Assembly: GCA_017618515.1 (NCBI GenBank)
Contig: JAFZUB010000135.1
Span: 1 to 18,702 of the forward strand
Direction of reading: 5' to 3'
From: Bacteroidaceae bacterium
Lineage (GTDB): Bacteria; Bacteroidota; Bacteroidia; Bacteroidales; Bacteroidaceae
DNA: 18,702 nt
The notes under the pieces were generated by a model, which did no database searches, had not been told where the DNA came from, and saw only the letters and a program-made list of their open reading frames with translations. Made by a program: the position numbers and the translations under genes. Positions 1 through 6,922 of the stretch are shown piece by piece (position 1 is the first letter of the stretch; every line of letters begins with the position of its first letter).

Positions 1-1205
1 GCGTGGACCTCATCGACCCCTGCTTCAAGGACAAGGCGCATACGCTGGTGGTCTATACCCCCGCCATTCCCAACGACCATACTGAACTGCACTACTATGC
101 CGACGGTGGCTTTGAACTGCAGAAACGCGCCCAGGTGCTTGGCACTCTGAGTCGCGCCATGAAGGCTCTGTGCGTAGCAGGCACTCATGGCAAGACAACC
201 ACCACGACAATGGCAGCACACTTGCTGCATGAGAGCAGGGTGGGGTGCAATGCTTTTCTTGGCGGTATAAGCAAGAACTACGGTACCAATTATCTATATA
301 GCCAGTCGAGTCCGTATGTGGTGGTGGAGGCTGACGAGTTTGACCGCTCGTTTCATCAGCTCAGGCCGTGGGCTACTGTTATCACCGCCACTGATCCCGA
401 CCACCTCGACATCTATGGAACCGAGGAGGCGTATCTGGAGAGTTTCAACCACTACTCAAGTCTGGTGCAGCCTGGCGGTGCGCTGATTATGCACACTGGC
501 CTTAAGATGAAGGCGCGACCTCAAGAGGGGGTGAGAGTGTACAGTTACGGCCGTAGCGAGGGTGATTTCCACGCTGCCAACGAGCGTATCGGCGGTGGAG
601 AGATTGTCTTTGACTATAAGTCGCCGCTTGGCGATATAGATAATGTGCACCTGGGAGTGCCCGTGAGCATCAATATTGAGAACGGTGTGGCGGCACTGGC
701 GCTGGCCCAGATGGCTGGCGCAGCCCCTGATGAGCTGCGGTCTGCGATGGCGAGTTTCGAGGGTGTGGAGCGCAGGTTTGATTTCAAGGTTAAGAACGAC
801 CGCCACGTAGTGCTGAGCGACTATGCCCACCACCCCGAAGAGATAAGACAGAGCATCCTGTCGCTGCGCGAGGTGTTTGACGGGCGCAAACTGACGGCGA
901 TATTCCAGCCTCATCTGTATAGCCGTACCCATGACTTCTATATGGAGTTCGCAGAGAGCCTCTCGTTGCTCGACGAGGCTGTGCTGACAGAGATATACCC
1001 CGCTCGCGAGTTGCCGATAGAGGGCGTAAGCAGCAAACTCATCTATGACAATCTTGCCGAGGGCGTTGAGAAATACATTATTAAGAAAGATACAGTGCTC
1101 GACTTCGTGAAGTCGCACCCCACCGACGTGCTGGTGATACTCGGTGCAGGTGATTTGGATGACTACACCCAGCGCATTGCCGATATTATAAAGACCGACA
1201 TCTAA
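1..1205 (+). CDS. murC: UDP-N-acetylmuramate--L-alanine ligase MurC (5' end missing)
   Basis: MurC is the cytoplasmic enzyme that uses ATP to add L-alanine to UDP-MurNAc, the first amino acid of the peptidoglycan stem peptide. About 400 residues are visible. The P-loop GTHGKTTT lies at visible residues 60-67, the Mur ligase centre EADEFDRS follows, then the MurC-type C-terminal signature DYAHHPEE and a late GAGDLDDY motif. The family is usually about 450-460 residues and begins with a glycine-rich Rossmann motif. That motif is absent, so roughly 60 residues lie left of the window. The GTG at position 3 is an internal Val codon, not the start. The stop TAA overlaps the ATG of ftsQ by one base (TAATG), so the two are probably translationally coupled. 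The identification is secure from the motifs and the neighbours. Confidence 0.96.
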   Translation, partial: VDLIDPCFKDKAHTLVVYTPAIPNDHTELHYYADGGFELQKRAQVLGTLSRAMKALCVAGTHGKTTTTTMAAHLLHESRVGCNAFLGGISKNYGTNYLYSQSSPYVVVEADEFDRSFHQLRPWATVITATDPDHLDIYGTEEAYLESFNHYSSLVQPGGALIMHTGLKMKARPQEGVRVYSYGRSEGDFHAANERIGGGEIVFDYKSPLGDIDNVHLGVPVSINIENGVAALALAQMAGAAPDELRSAMASFEGVERRFDFKVKNDRHVVLSDYAHHPEEIRQSILSLREVFDGRKLTAIFQPHLYSRTHDFYMEFAESLSLLDEAVLTEIYPARELPIEGVSSKLIYDNLAEGVEKYIIKKDTVLDFVKSHPTDVLVILGAGDLDDYTQRIADIIKTDI

Positions 1206-1942
1206 TGAAAGTAATCTTGAAACTGCTCCTGTTGGTGGGCCTGGCTGCCTATTTGGTGTTTGCTTTTGTGAAATTCAACCGAAGCAAAGACAACACCGTG
1301 TGCAATAAGGTGAGCGTGGTGATAACCGACAAGGAGAGAGCCAACTTTGTGTCGGAGGAAGATATCAGGCAGATACTGAAGGACGCCAAGATTAGTCCCG
1401 AGGGCAAGAAGATGGCCGACATCCGCCTGTTCAGCATTAAGCGCGCTGTTGACGGACATCAGTTTGTGCTCCACAGCACTTGCTACAGCCGCCCCGACGG
1501 CGAGGTGGTGATTGAGGTGAGCCAGAAACTGCCCGTGCTGCGTGTGATGCCTTCGGTGGGAGAGGGTTACTACATCGATGCCGACGGCAATAAGATTAAG
1601 CATGTGGACTACCCCGCCGACGTGATTGTGGTTACAGGCAACGTCAACTACAACAAGAATAAGAAATATCTCACCACGTTTGCCCAGATTATCCAGCACG
1701 ATGAGTTTTGGAACGACATGATTGAGCAGATTAACGTCACTCCCGATGGCAAGATAGAGTTGGCACCGCGCCTTGGCGACCATATCGTGGCGCTGGGCAA
1801 GCCGCAAGATATTGGCCTGAAGCTCTCGCATCTCAAGACCTTCTATGAGAAGGTAATCAACGAGGTGGGCTGGAACAAGTACAGCCGTATCAGCCTGGAG
1901 TACAACAATCAGGTCGTGTGCACCAAGCGCGACGTGTCGTGA
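1205..1942 (+). CDS. ftsQ: Cell division protein FtsQ
   Basis: FtsQ is a bitopic inner-membrane division protein that links early Z-ring proteins to the later divisome through its periplasmic part. The 245-residue protein has a short N-terminus, one membrane span at about residues 4-23 (KLLLLVGLAAYLVFAFV), then a soluble domain. That domain opens with a POTRA-like stretch (VSVVITDKERANFVSEEDI) and continues with a beta domain in which IEVSQKLPVLRVMP and GYYIDADGNKI match the usual FtsQ pattern. The length is normal for Bacteroidetes. The start is fixed by the TAATG overlap with murC. The stop TGA is followed by a 42-bp spacer before ftsA. Sequence conservation in this family is low, so the position between murC and ftsA carries much of the call. 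Confidence 0.93.
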   Translation: MKVILKLLLLVGLAAYLVFAFVKFNRSKDNTVCNKVSVVITDKERANFVSEEDIRQILKDAKISPEGKKMADIRLFSIKRAVDGHQFVLHSTCYSRPDGEVVIEVSQKLPVLRVMPSVGEGYYIDADGNKIKHVDYPADVIVVTGNVNYNKNKKYLTTFAQIIQHDEFWNDMIEQINVTPDGKIELAPRLGDHIVALGKPQDIGLKLSHLKTFYEKVINEVGWNKYSRISLEYNNQVVCTKRDVS

Positions 1943-1984
1943 GAGCATACCGTTTGATAGGAATAAATACAAAAAACAATATAT

Positions 1985-3331
1985 ATGGCAACAGAAGAAT
2001 TAAACATTATCGCTATTGAGCTGGGTTCGTCTAAGGTTATTGGCGTGGCCGGCGTAAAGCGCCGTGACGGTAAGATAGAAGTTACCGCCCATGTGCAGCA
2101 GGATTCTGCTACCTTCATCCGTAAGGGCGTTATCTACAACGCCGATCAGGCAACCTCCTGTGTCCGCAATATCATTGCCAGGCTTAAGGAGAAACTGCAA
2201 AAGGACATAACTCAGGTCTATGTCTGCTATTCGGGCCAGGGTGTTCACTCCGTTCACAACGAGGTGAATCGTCTCTTTGAGAGTGACCACAAGATTGTCA
2301 AGGAAGACATCGACGGCATCTACGACGAGAATGTCAACCATGTCTATGAAGGTCAGAGCATACTCGATGCCATACCGCAGGAGTTCAGTGTTGGCACCCA
2401 GAAGGTGATGAATGCTGTCGGTGTGCTGAGTGGCAATGTTACGGGCCGCTACCTCAATATTGTGGCTAAGTCCAAGCTACTCACCAATCTGCAGAACTGT
2501 TTCCAGGAAGTGGGCGTGCAGGTAGTTGATTACAAGCTTACCCCGCTTATAGTAGCCGATCAGCTCCTCAACGATGCTCAGAAAAACTCAGGCTGCGTGC
2601 TAGTGGACATCGGCGCCGACACTACTACAGTGTCTATCTACAAGTCTAAGCTGTTGCGCTTCCTGTCTGTCATTCCTCTGGGCAGCGACAATATCACCAA
2701 GGATATCATGAGTCTGCAGCTGGAGCACTCTGAGGCAGAGGAACTGATGACCAGCAAGTTCGGTGAGCCTTACGCCTCTTTCACCGAGGAGGAGGGCGAG
2801 GCCGTAATCAAGGTTACTGCCGACGGCGTGCAGATACAGCGCAAGACGCTGAGTGCTGTGATAGACGCCCGCCTCACCGAGATACTCGTCAATGTGAAGC
2901 AACAAATCAACGAATCGAAATATGCCCGCGAGAGCCTCGTGGCCGGTGCTTTCCTCACTGGTGGTGGCGCCAACATGCCCAATATCGCTAATGTGTTCAA
3001 AGAGGTGGTGGGCATCGACAAGGTTTCTGTGCGCAAGAACTCGCAGTCGGCCGACTATATCCTGCCCGACGGCATTAAGAATACAGAGTCTCGCTATTTG
3101 GCTGTGCTAGGTCTGATTGCCAATGCCAACCAGAACTGCACCGCAGAGATGGAGCGCGCCAACGACGATATCTTCGGACCTCACAACGGAGAGGTCAAAC
3201 CCAATGCCGGCGGCGGTCTCGAGATTGGCTATGCCGACGAGGAAACCCCCGACAAGAAGGATAAGAAGAAAGACGGCAAGAGCCGCATGGAGAAGCTAAA
3301 GGACTGGTTCAACAAGTTTGCTGAAGAGTAG
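1985..3331 (+). CDS. ftsA: Cell division protein FtsA
   Basis: FtsA is an actin-like ATPase that tethers FtsZ filaments to the inner membrane and recruits later division proteins. In its 448 residues the actin-fold motifs are visible in order: phosphate 1 (IAIELGSSK, residues 9-17), phosphate 2 (VLVDIGADTTTV, about 205-216) and the adenosine loop (TGGGANMP, about 325-332). The protein ends with a Lys-rich linker and an amphipathic helix (RMEKLKDWFNKFAEE), the expected membrane-targeting sequence. The ATG follows an AT-rich spacer with no Shine-Dalgarno sequence, as usual in Bacteroidetes. The stop TAG lies 18 bp before the first ftsZ. Here FtsA must serve two FtsZ proteins; both end in a similar C-terminal peptide that could dock on it (inference). 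Confidence 0.97.
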   Translation: MATEELNIIAIELGSSKVIGVAGVKRRDGKIEVTAHVQQDSATFIRKGVIYNADQATSCVRNIIARLKEKLQKDITQVYVCYSGQGVHSVHNEVNRLFESDHKIVKEDIDGIYDENVNHVYEGQSILDAIPQEFSVGTQKVMNAVGVLSGNVTGRYLNIVAKSKLLTNLQNCFQEVGVQVVDYKLTPLIVADQLLNDAQKNSGCVLVDIGADTTTVSIYKSKLLRFLSVIPLGSDNITKDIMSLQLEHSEAEELMTSKFGEPYASFTEEEGEAVIKVTADGVQIQRKTLSAVIDARLTEILVNVKQQINESKYARESLVAGAFLTGGGANMPNIANVFKEVVGIDKVSVRKNSQSADYILPDGIKNTESRYLAVLGLIANANQNCTAEMERANDDIFGPHNGEVKPNAGGGLEIGYADEETPDKKDKKKDGKSRMEKLKDWFNKFAEE

Positions 3332-3349
3332 TTAGAAAACTCTACCGCG

Positions 3350-4582
3350 ATGAAAGACATAGATAGTGCCCAAATTGCATTCAAAGGCTTTGAAAAGCGC
3401 ACTCCGAGCATAATCAAGGTGCTGGGAGTGGGTGGCGGCGGCTGCAATGCAGTGCGCCACATGCACATGCAAGGTCTGGCCAATGTGTCTTTCGCTGTGT
3501 GCAACACCGACTGGGCTTCCCTCGACCATTCGTTGGTCGATAAGCGCATCAGGCTAGGCGACGACGGTCGCGGCGTGGGTGGTGACCCGCGCAAGGGACA
3601 GCTCGCTACCGAGAAGAGCGTCGATGATATCCGCGAGATGTTCAGCGACGGCACACAGATGGTGTTTGTCACTACCGGACTGGGTGGTGGCACCGGCACC
3701 GGCGGAGCGCCCGTCATTTCCCGCATTGCCAAGGAGATGGGCATCCTCACTGTCGGCATCGTCACGCTGCCCTTCCTCTACGAGGGTCTTAATCGCATCG
3801 ACAAGGCTCTCATAGGCCTTGAGGAGATGTATAAGAACGTTGACTCGCTGATGGTTATCAACAACCAGAAGCTTTTTGAGGTCTATCCCTCTCTGCCTAT
3901 GGATGAAGCCCTGGCGTGCGCCGATGAGACTCTCGCCGTGGCTGCCAAGAGTATCGTTGACATCATTATGAAGTATGGCACTCTCAATGCCGACTTCAAT
4001 GACGTGCGCAGCGTGCTGGAGGATGGCGGTGTGGCCATCATTTCCACGGCCTATGCCGAGGGTGTGGACCGCCTCAACCATGCTATCGATGCTGCGCTTA
4101 ACACGCCGCTACTTAATAATAATAATGTATATAAGTCTAAGCGTCTGTTGATGACTATCTTCAACAGTACCGCCGCCGATGGAGAGCAGCTGACAGTGTC
4201 GGAGTTCAACGAACTCACCGCTTTCATGTCGCGCTTCGACGAACGCATAGAGAGCAAGCACTCTTTCGGCACCGACAACACTCTAGGCCGCAAGGTCAAG
4301 GTCACCATCCTAGCTTCAGGCTTCGGATTGGAGGAAGCCCCCGACGATGAGGATATCTACGGCGAGGAGATGTATCGCCTTACCCAGGGCGAGCGCTTGC
4401 AGATACTCTACGAGTATTTCTATGGGCGCATCAGTCGTAGCCAGCGCAAGTGGAACACGTTTGTGTTTCTCAATGAGGAACTCGACAAGGACGATGTTAT
4501 CAGCGACATCGAGACCTCGCCCACTTACAAGCGCACCTCGCGCTTCGTGGGCAATATCCGTATGAACAGAAACAAAACATAA
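3350..4582 (+). CDS. ftsZ: Cell division GTPase FtsZ, first of a tandem pair (divergent copy)
   Basis: This is a tubulin-like GTPase of 410 residues. Visible motifs are the nucleotide G-box GVGGGGCNAV (about residues 26-35), the tubulin signature GGGTGTG (112-118) and the T7 loop N213-A-D215-F-N-D218, whose two aspartates activate GTP hydrolysis across the filament interface. Activity therefore looks possible. A short acidic linker and an aromatic stretch (EYFYGRISRSQRKW) lead to IETSPTYKR (387-395), which fits the C-terminal FtsA-binding peptide of Bacteroidetes FtsZ (E-x-x-P-x-Y-x-R pattern). By eye the core is a little over half identical to the next gene. It is the less canonical copy: Cys in the G-box, Trp in CNTDWASL, and LGDDGRGVGGDPRKG where the neighbour has GLGAGNRPERAR. 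It is probably a paralogue with a partner or regulatory role; which copy is essential cannot be told from sequence. Confidence 0.93.
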   Translation: MKDIDSAQIAFKGFEKRTPSIIKVLGVGGGGCNAVRHMHMQGLANVSFAVCNTDWASLDHSLVDKRIRLGDDGRGVGGDPRKGQLATEKSVDDIREMFSDGTQMVFVTTGLGGGTGTGGAPVISRIAKEMGILTVGIVTLPFLYEGLNRIDKALIGLEEMYKNVDSLMVINNQKLFEVYPSLPMDEALACADETLAVAAKSIVDIIMKYGTLNADFNDVRSVLEDGGVAIISTAYAEGVDRLNHAIDAALNTPLLNNNNVYKSKRLLMTIFNSTAADGEQLTVSEFNELTAFMSRFDERIESKHSFGTDNTLGRKVKVTILASGFGLEEAPDDEDIYGEEMYRLTQGERLQILYEYFYGRISRSQRKWNTFVFLNEELDKDDVISDIETSPTYKRTSRFVGNIRMNRNKT

Positions 4583-4594
4583 AAATATATAACT

Positions 4595-5890
4595 ATGCCA
4601 GAGAATGTATTGAATTTTGCCATGCCCAAGCAGAAGCCTTGTATCATCAAGGTCATTGGCGTGGGCGGCGGTGGCGGCAATGCCGTGAAGCACATGTATA
4701 ACGAGGGCATCCACGATGTCAGTTTCGTGGTCTGCAACACCGACAGTCAGGCTCTCAGCGACAACCCCGTGCCCAATCGGTTGCAGTTGGGCGCAGAGGG
4801 ACTTGGTGCCGGCAACAGGCCCGAGCGTGCGCGCAAGGCTGCAGAGGAAAGTATTGAGGATATTCGTCGTATGCTCGACGATGGCACCAAGATGGCTTTC
4901 ATCACAGCGGGTATGGGTGGTGGCACCGGCACGGGTGCGGCACCAATCATTGCGCGTGAGGCCCGCCAGATGGGCATCCTCACCGTGGGCATCGTCACCA
5001 TCCCCTTTAAGTTCGAGGGTATCAAGAAGATCGACAAGGCCCTCGACGGTGTGGACGAGATGCAGAAGTATGTTGACGCCCTCTTGGTGGTCAACAATGA
5101 GAAGTTGCGCGAGATATATCCGAGTCTGCCTGTGTTTGATGCCTTCGGCAAGGCCGACGACACCCTTTCCGTGGCAGCTCGTAGTATCGCTGAGATTATC
5201 ACAGTGCATGGTATCGTCAACCTCGACTTCCGCGATGTTTGCACCGTGATGAAGGATGGCGGCGTGGCTATCATGAGTACTGGCTACGGCGACGGCGACA
5301 ACCGTGTGAGCCAGGCTATCCAGAATGCCCTTCACTCGCCTCTGCTCAACAACTCCGACATCTATCGTTCCAAGCGCGTGCTGCTCAACATCACCTTCTG
5401 CAAGAGCGGTGAAGGCGAGTCGCTTATGATGGACGAGATGAACGAGATTCACGAGTTTATGTCGCGTTTCGATTCCGACGTGGAGACCAAGTTTGGCATC
5501 GCCAACGACGAGACTCTGGGCAAGCAGGTGAAGGTTACCATCCTCGCTACTGGCTTTATGCTCAACGATGTGCTCAGCGACGTGGAAGGCAGCCGCAAGG
5601 AATTGCCCTCCGAGGAGGACGAGCTGCAGAGGCAGGAGCGCGAGGAGCGCCGCGGCAAGTATTATGGCGACAGCGACTCCAACCGTGCGCGCCACTCTTA
5701 TCGCATCTACAAGTTTGTGCCCGAGAGCCTCGACAACGACGAAATTATCTCAATGGTGGAGACGACTCCCACCTATAAGCGCACCAACGAAACCCTCCGC
5801 AACATCAATGCCCTCACCCAGGACCAGCGCCCTTACGTGGCACCCGAGAAAGAGCCCACCGTTGATGGCAACGTGATAGTCTTCGATTAA
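4595..5890 (+). CDS. ftsZ: Cell division GTPase FtsZ, second of a tandem pair (canonical copy)
   Basis: FtsZ polymerises into the Z-ring at midcell. This copy has 431 residues and the more typical motifs: G-box GVGGGGGNAV, CNTDSQAL, GLGAGNRPE, tubulin signature GGGTGTG (residues 108-114) and T7 loop N209-L-D211-F-R-D214. After the core comes a charged linker (about residues 320-370) rich in Glu and Arg, then RIYKFVPESLDNDEIISM and the peptide VETTPTYKR (388-396), matching IETSPTYKR in the first copy. A further 35-residue tail follows and ends in NVIVFD; the first copy has only about 15 residues there. The start ATG is 12 bp after the first ftsZ (AT-rich gap), so the two are surely cotranscribed. 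It is most likely the orthologue of the single FtsZ of related bacteria (inference from its motifs). Confidence 0.95.
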   Translation: MPENVLNFAMPKQKPCIIKVIGVGGGGGNAVKHMYNEGIHDVSFVVCNTDSQALSDNPVPNRLQLGAEGLGAGNRPERARKAAEESIEDIRRMLDDGTKMAFITAGMGGGTGTGAAPIIAREARQMGILTVGIVTIPFKFEGIKKIDKALDGVDEMQKYVDALLVVNNEKLREIYPSLPVFDAFGKADDTLSVAARSIAEIITVHGIVNLDFRDVCTVMKDGGVAIMSTGYGDGDNRVSQAIQNALHSPLLNNSDIYRSKRVLLNITFCKSGEGESLMMDEMNEIHEFMSRFDSDVETKFGIANDETLGKQVKVTILATGFMLNDVLSDVEGSRKELPSEEDELQRQEREERRGKYYGDSDSNRARHSYRIYKFVPESLDNDEIISMVETTPTYKRTNETLRNINALTQDQRPYVAPEKEPTVDGNVIVFD

Positions 5891-5891
5891 A

Positions 5892-5923
5892 CTATTAAGC
5901 TATTAAACTATTAAACTATTAGA
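5892..5923 (+). repeat. Period-8 tandem repeat, four units of CTATTAAA type
   Basis: Directly after the ftsZ stop, four units of 8 bp follow without gaps: CTATTAAG, CTATTAAA, CTATTAAA, CTATTAGA. The array fills almost the whole spacer up to the TTG start of the DUF1294 gene. Its role is unknown. Two other spacers in the window carry arrays of periods 7 and 9. Confidence 0.8.
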
Positions 5924-5928
5924 CCTCC

Positions 5929-6210
5929 TTGCTGTTTTTCGCTTTCTACGGACTAGTACTCCTCAATCTGCTGACATTCGGACTCTTTGCCCTCGACAAG
6001 CATAAGGCAAAGAGTGGTCGCTGGCGCATCCCAGAGGTTGTGCTGCTGGTGCTGTCGGCAGTTGGCGGCAGCATCGGTGCGTTGATGGCGATGACTCTTT
6101 TTCGCCACAAGACTCAGAAAAAGGCTTTCCGCATAGGCATTCCCGTGATGCTGATACTCCAGCTCGTCTTACTATGCTATATAGTGGTAAGACGTCTGCT
6201 GGCGTTATAG
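5929..6210 (+). CDS. DUF1294 family small membrane protein, TTG start
   Basis: This is a 93-residue inner-membrane protein of unknown function. The family pattern is clear: an N-terminal span (about residues 2-21), the motif LDKHKAKSGRWRIPE (22-36), a glycine-rich second span GGSIGALMAMTLFRHKT, and a third span IGIPVMLILQLVLLCYIVV. There is no ATG at the proper N-terminus. An in-frame TAG lies at 5920-5922, so translation must begin at TTG 5929 or CTG 5932; the next ATG would remove the first span and the conserved motif. It may be cotranscribed with the ftsZ genes (38-bp gap). It converges with the CYTH gene with only 12 bp between the stop codons. The family call is firm; no function can be given. 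Confidence 0.85.
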   Translation: MLFFAFYGLVLLNLLTFGLFALDKHKAKSGRWRIPEVVLLVLSAVGGSIGALMAMTLFRHKTQKKAFRIGIPVMLILQLVLLCYIVVRRLLAL

Positions 6211-6222
6211 TGACGCGGTAGT

Positions 6223-6678
6223 TTATCCCTTTCTCGTTTTCCGCAGTTGCGAGTTGTAATACTGCGGATCACCAGTGACCTCCCTGCCAAGAAAGGGAGG
6301 TTTCTTAAATTCCGTATCAGCGCTTTCCACCTCTAGCTCGGCTAGGGTGAGGCCCTCCAGATGGCCGTGAAATTCATCCACCTCCCACTCGTGTCCTTCC
6401 CAGGGAACTATGTGGCGGTGTTTGTCGATAGTGCCGGGCAGGCACAAATCAAGCAACTCGTGGGCTTCCTTTATGTCTATCGGCTTCTCCCACTCGTAGC
6501 GGCTGAGGCCATCGGCGGAAGAGGCGCCTTTTATTGTCATGAAGGCCTCGTCGTCGCGTATTCTGATACGCACTGTGCGCCTCGGGTCATCGCAAAGATA
6601 GCCCTGCACAATATGTGAAGAGCTAATGGCAAGATGCTTGTAAGGGCCGCTTACAAGAAATTTGTGTTCTATTTCCAC
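6223..6678 (-). CDS. CYTH domain / triphosphate tunnel metalloenzyme
   Basis: The protein has 151 residues and starts with EIEHKFLV, the E-x-E-x-K metal-binding signature of CYTH proteins (E2, E4, K6). Alternating basic and acidic strands typical of the tunnel fold follow: RTVRIRIRDDEAFMTIKG, RYEWEKPI, KHRHIVPWEGHEWEVDEFHG, LAELEVES. The length matches the short bacterial single-domain forms, several of which are inorganic triphosphatases; other family members are class IV adenylate cyclases or thiamine triphosphatases. Tripolyphosphate or a nucleoside triphosphate is therefore a likely substrate, but the specific one cannot be read from the sequence. The gene starts 19 bp after the stop of the 46-residue membrane protein and is probably cotranscribed with it. 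It is a soluble cytoplasmic protein with no signal or membrane segment. Confidence 0.88.
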   Translation of the reverse strand: MEIEHKFLVSGPYKHLAISSSHIVQGYLCDDPRRTVRIRIRDDEAFMTIKGASSADGLSRYEWEKPIDIKEAHELLDLCLPGTIDKHRHIVPWEGHEWEVDEFHGHLEGLTLAELEVESADTEFKKPPFLGREVTGDPQYYNSQLRKTRKG

Positions 6679-6697
6679 GAGGGCTGCGAGAGCTGTT

Positions 6698-6838
6698 TTA
6701 GAAGCTCAGGGAATAGGAGATTACAAATGCGAGAGCAAGCACGATGAGGCCGATGATTATGCCCCATATTACCATCTGCGCCTGCTTCTCCTGCTTGGCG
6801 TTGCGCTTGTTTACTTTGGCTTGGTGTTTCTGGTTCAT
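6698..6838 (-). CDS. 46-residue single-span membrane protein, hypothetical
   Basis: Reading the minus strand between prfB and the CYTH gene gives an intact 46-codon frame with ATG at 6838 and TAA at 6698. The first 21 residues are highly basic and polar (MNQKHQAKVNKRNAKQEKQA). One strongly hydrophobic helix follows (MVIWGIIIGLIVLALAFVIS, about 22-41) and then a short polar tail. The basic N-terminus predicts an N-in, C-out inner-membrane protein. A Bacteroidetes -7 box TATATTTG lies 30 bp upstream of the start, and the CYTH gene begins 19 bp downstream. The composition and clean start and stop support a real gene, but I recognise no named family. Larger open frames on the opposite strand here lack protein-like composition. 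Confidence 0.75.
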   Translation of the reverse strand: MNQKHQAKVNKRNAKQEKQAQMVIWGIIIGLIVLALAFVISYSLSF

Positions 6839-6867
6839 ATTATTGATGTGATGTTAGTTTGCAAATG

Positions 6868-6875
6868 CAAATATA
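6868..6875 (-). promoter_or_regulatory. Bacteroidetes -7 box TATATTTG for the 46-residue gene and CYTH
   Basis: On the minus strand the sequence reads TATATTTG, an exact match to the Bacteroidetes -7 consensus TANNTTTG. It lies 30 bp before the ATG at 6838, which predicts a leader of about 20-25 nt. No good -33 TTTG lies at the usual 19-bp spacing. The box suggests that the last two minus-strand genes can be transcribed separately from prfB. Confidence 0.55.
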
Positions 6876-6897
6876 GTGATTTGTGTTGTAATATGCC

Positions 6898-6917
6898 GTA
6901 TTTCGTGGCAGAAATAC
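6898..6917. repeat. Perfect 7-bp inverted repeat just downstream of prfB
   Basis: GTATTTC and GAAATAC flank a 6-nt loop (GTGGCA). The repeat begins 6 bp after the prfB stop on the minus strand and ends near the expected -33 position of the next promoter. No T-run follows on either strand, so it is a poor intrinsic terminator. It could be an operator or an mRNA 3'-end stem. Confidence 0.5.
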
Positions 6918-6922
6918 TGTAT

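Noticed and set aside
3..5. GTG as the start codon of murC
   Set aside because: It is an internal Val codon; the N-terminal Rossmann motif of MurC is missing and must lie upstream of the window.
1943..1984. A promoter between ftsQ and ftsA
   Set aside because: No TANNTTTG box is present; the short spacer fits read-through from upstream.
4316..5695. A 459-codon open frame on the minus strand across the second ftsZ
   Set aside because: It is fully antisense to a conserved gene, with His/Val/Leu-rich composition typical of a shadow frame in GC-rich coding DNA.
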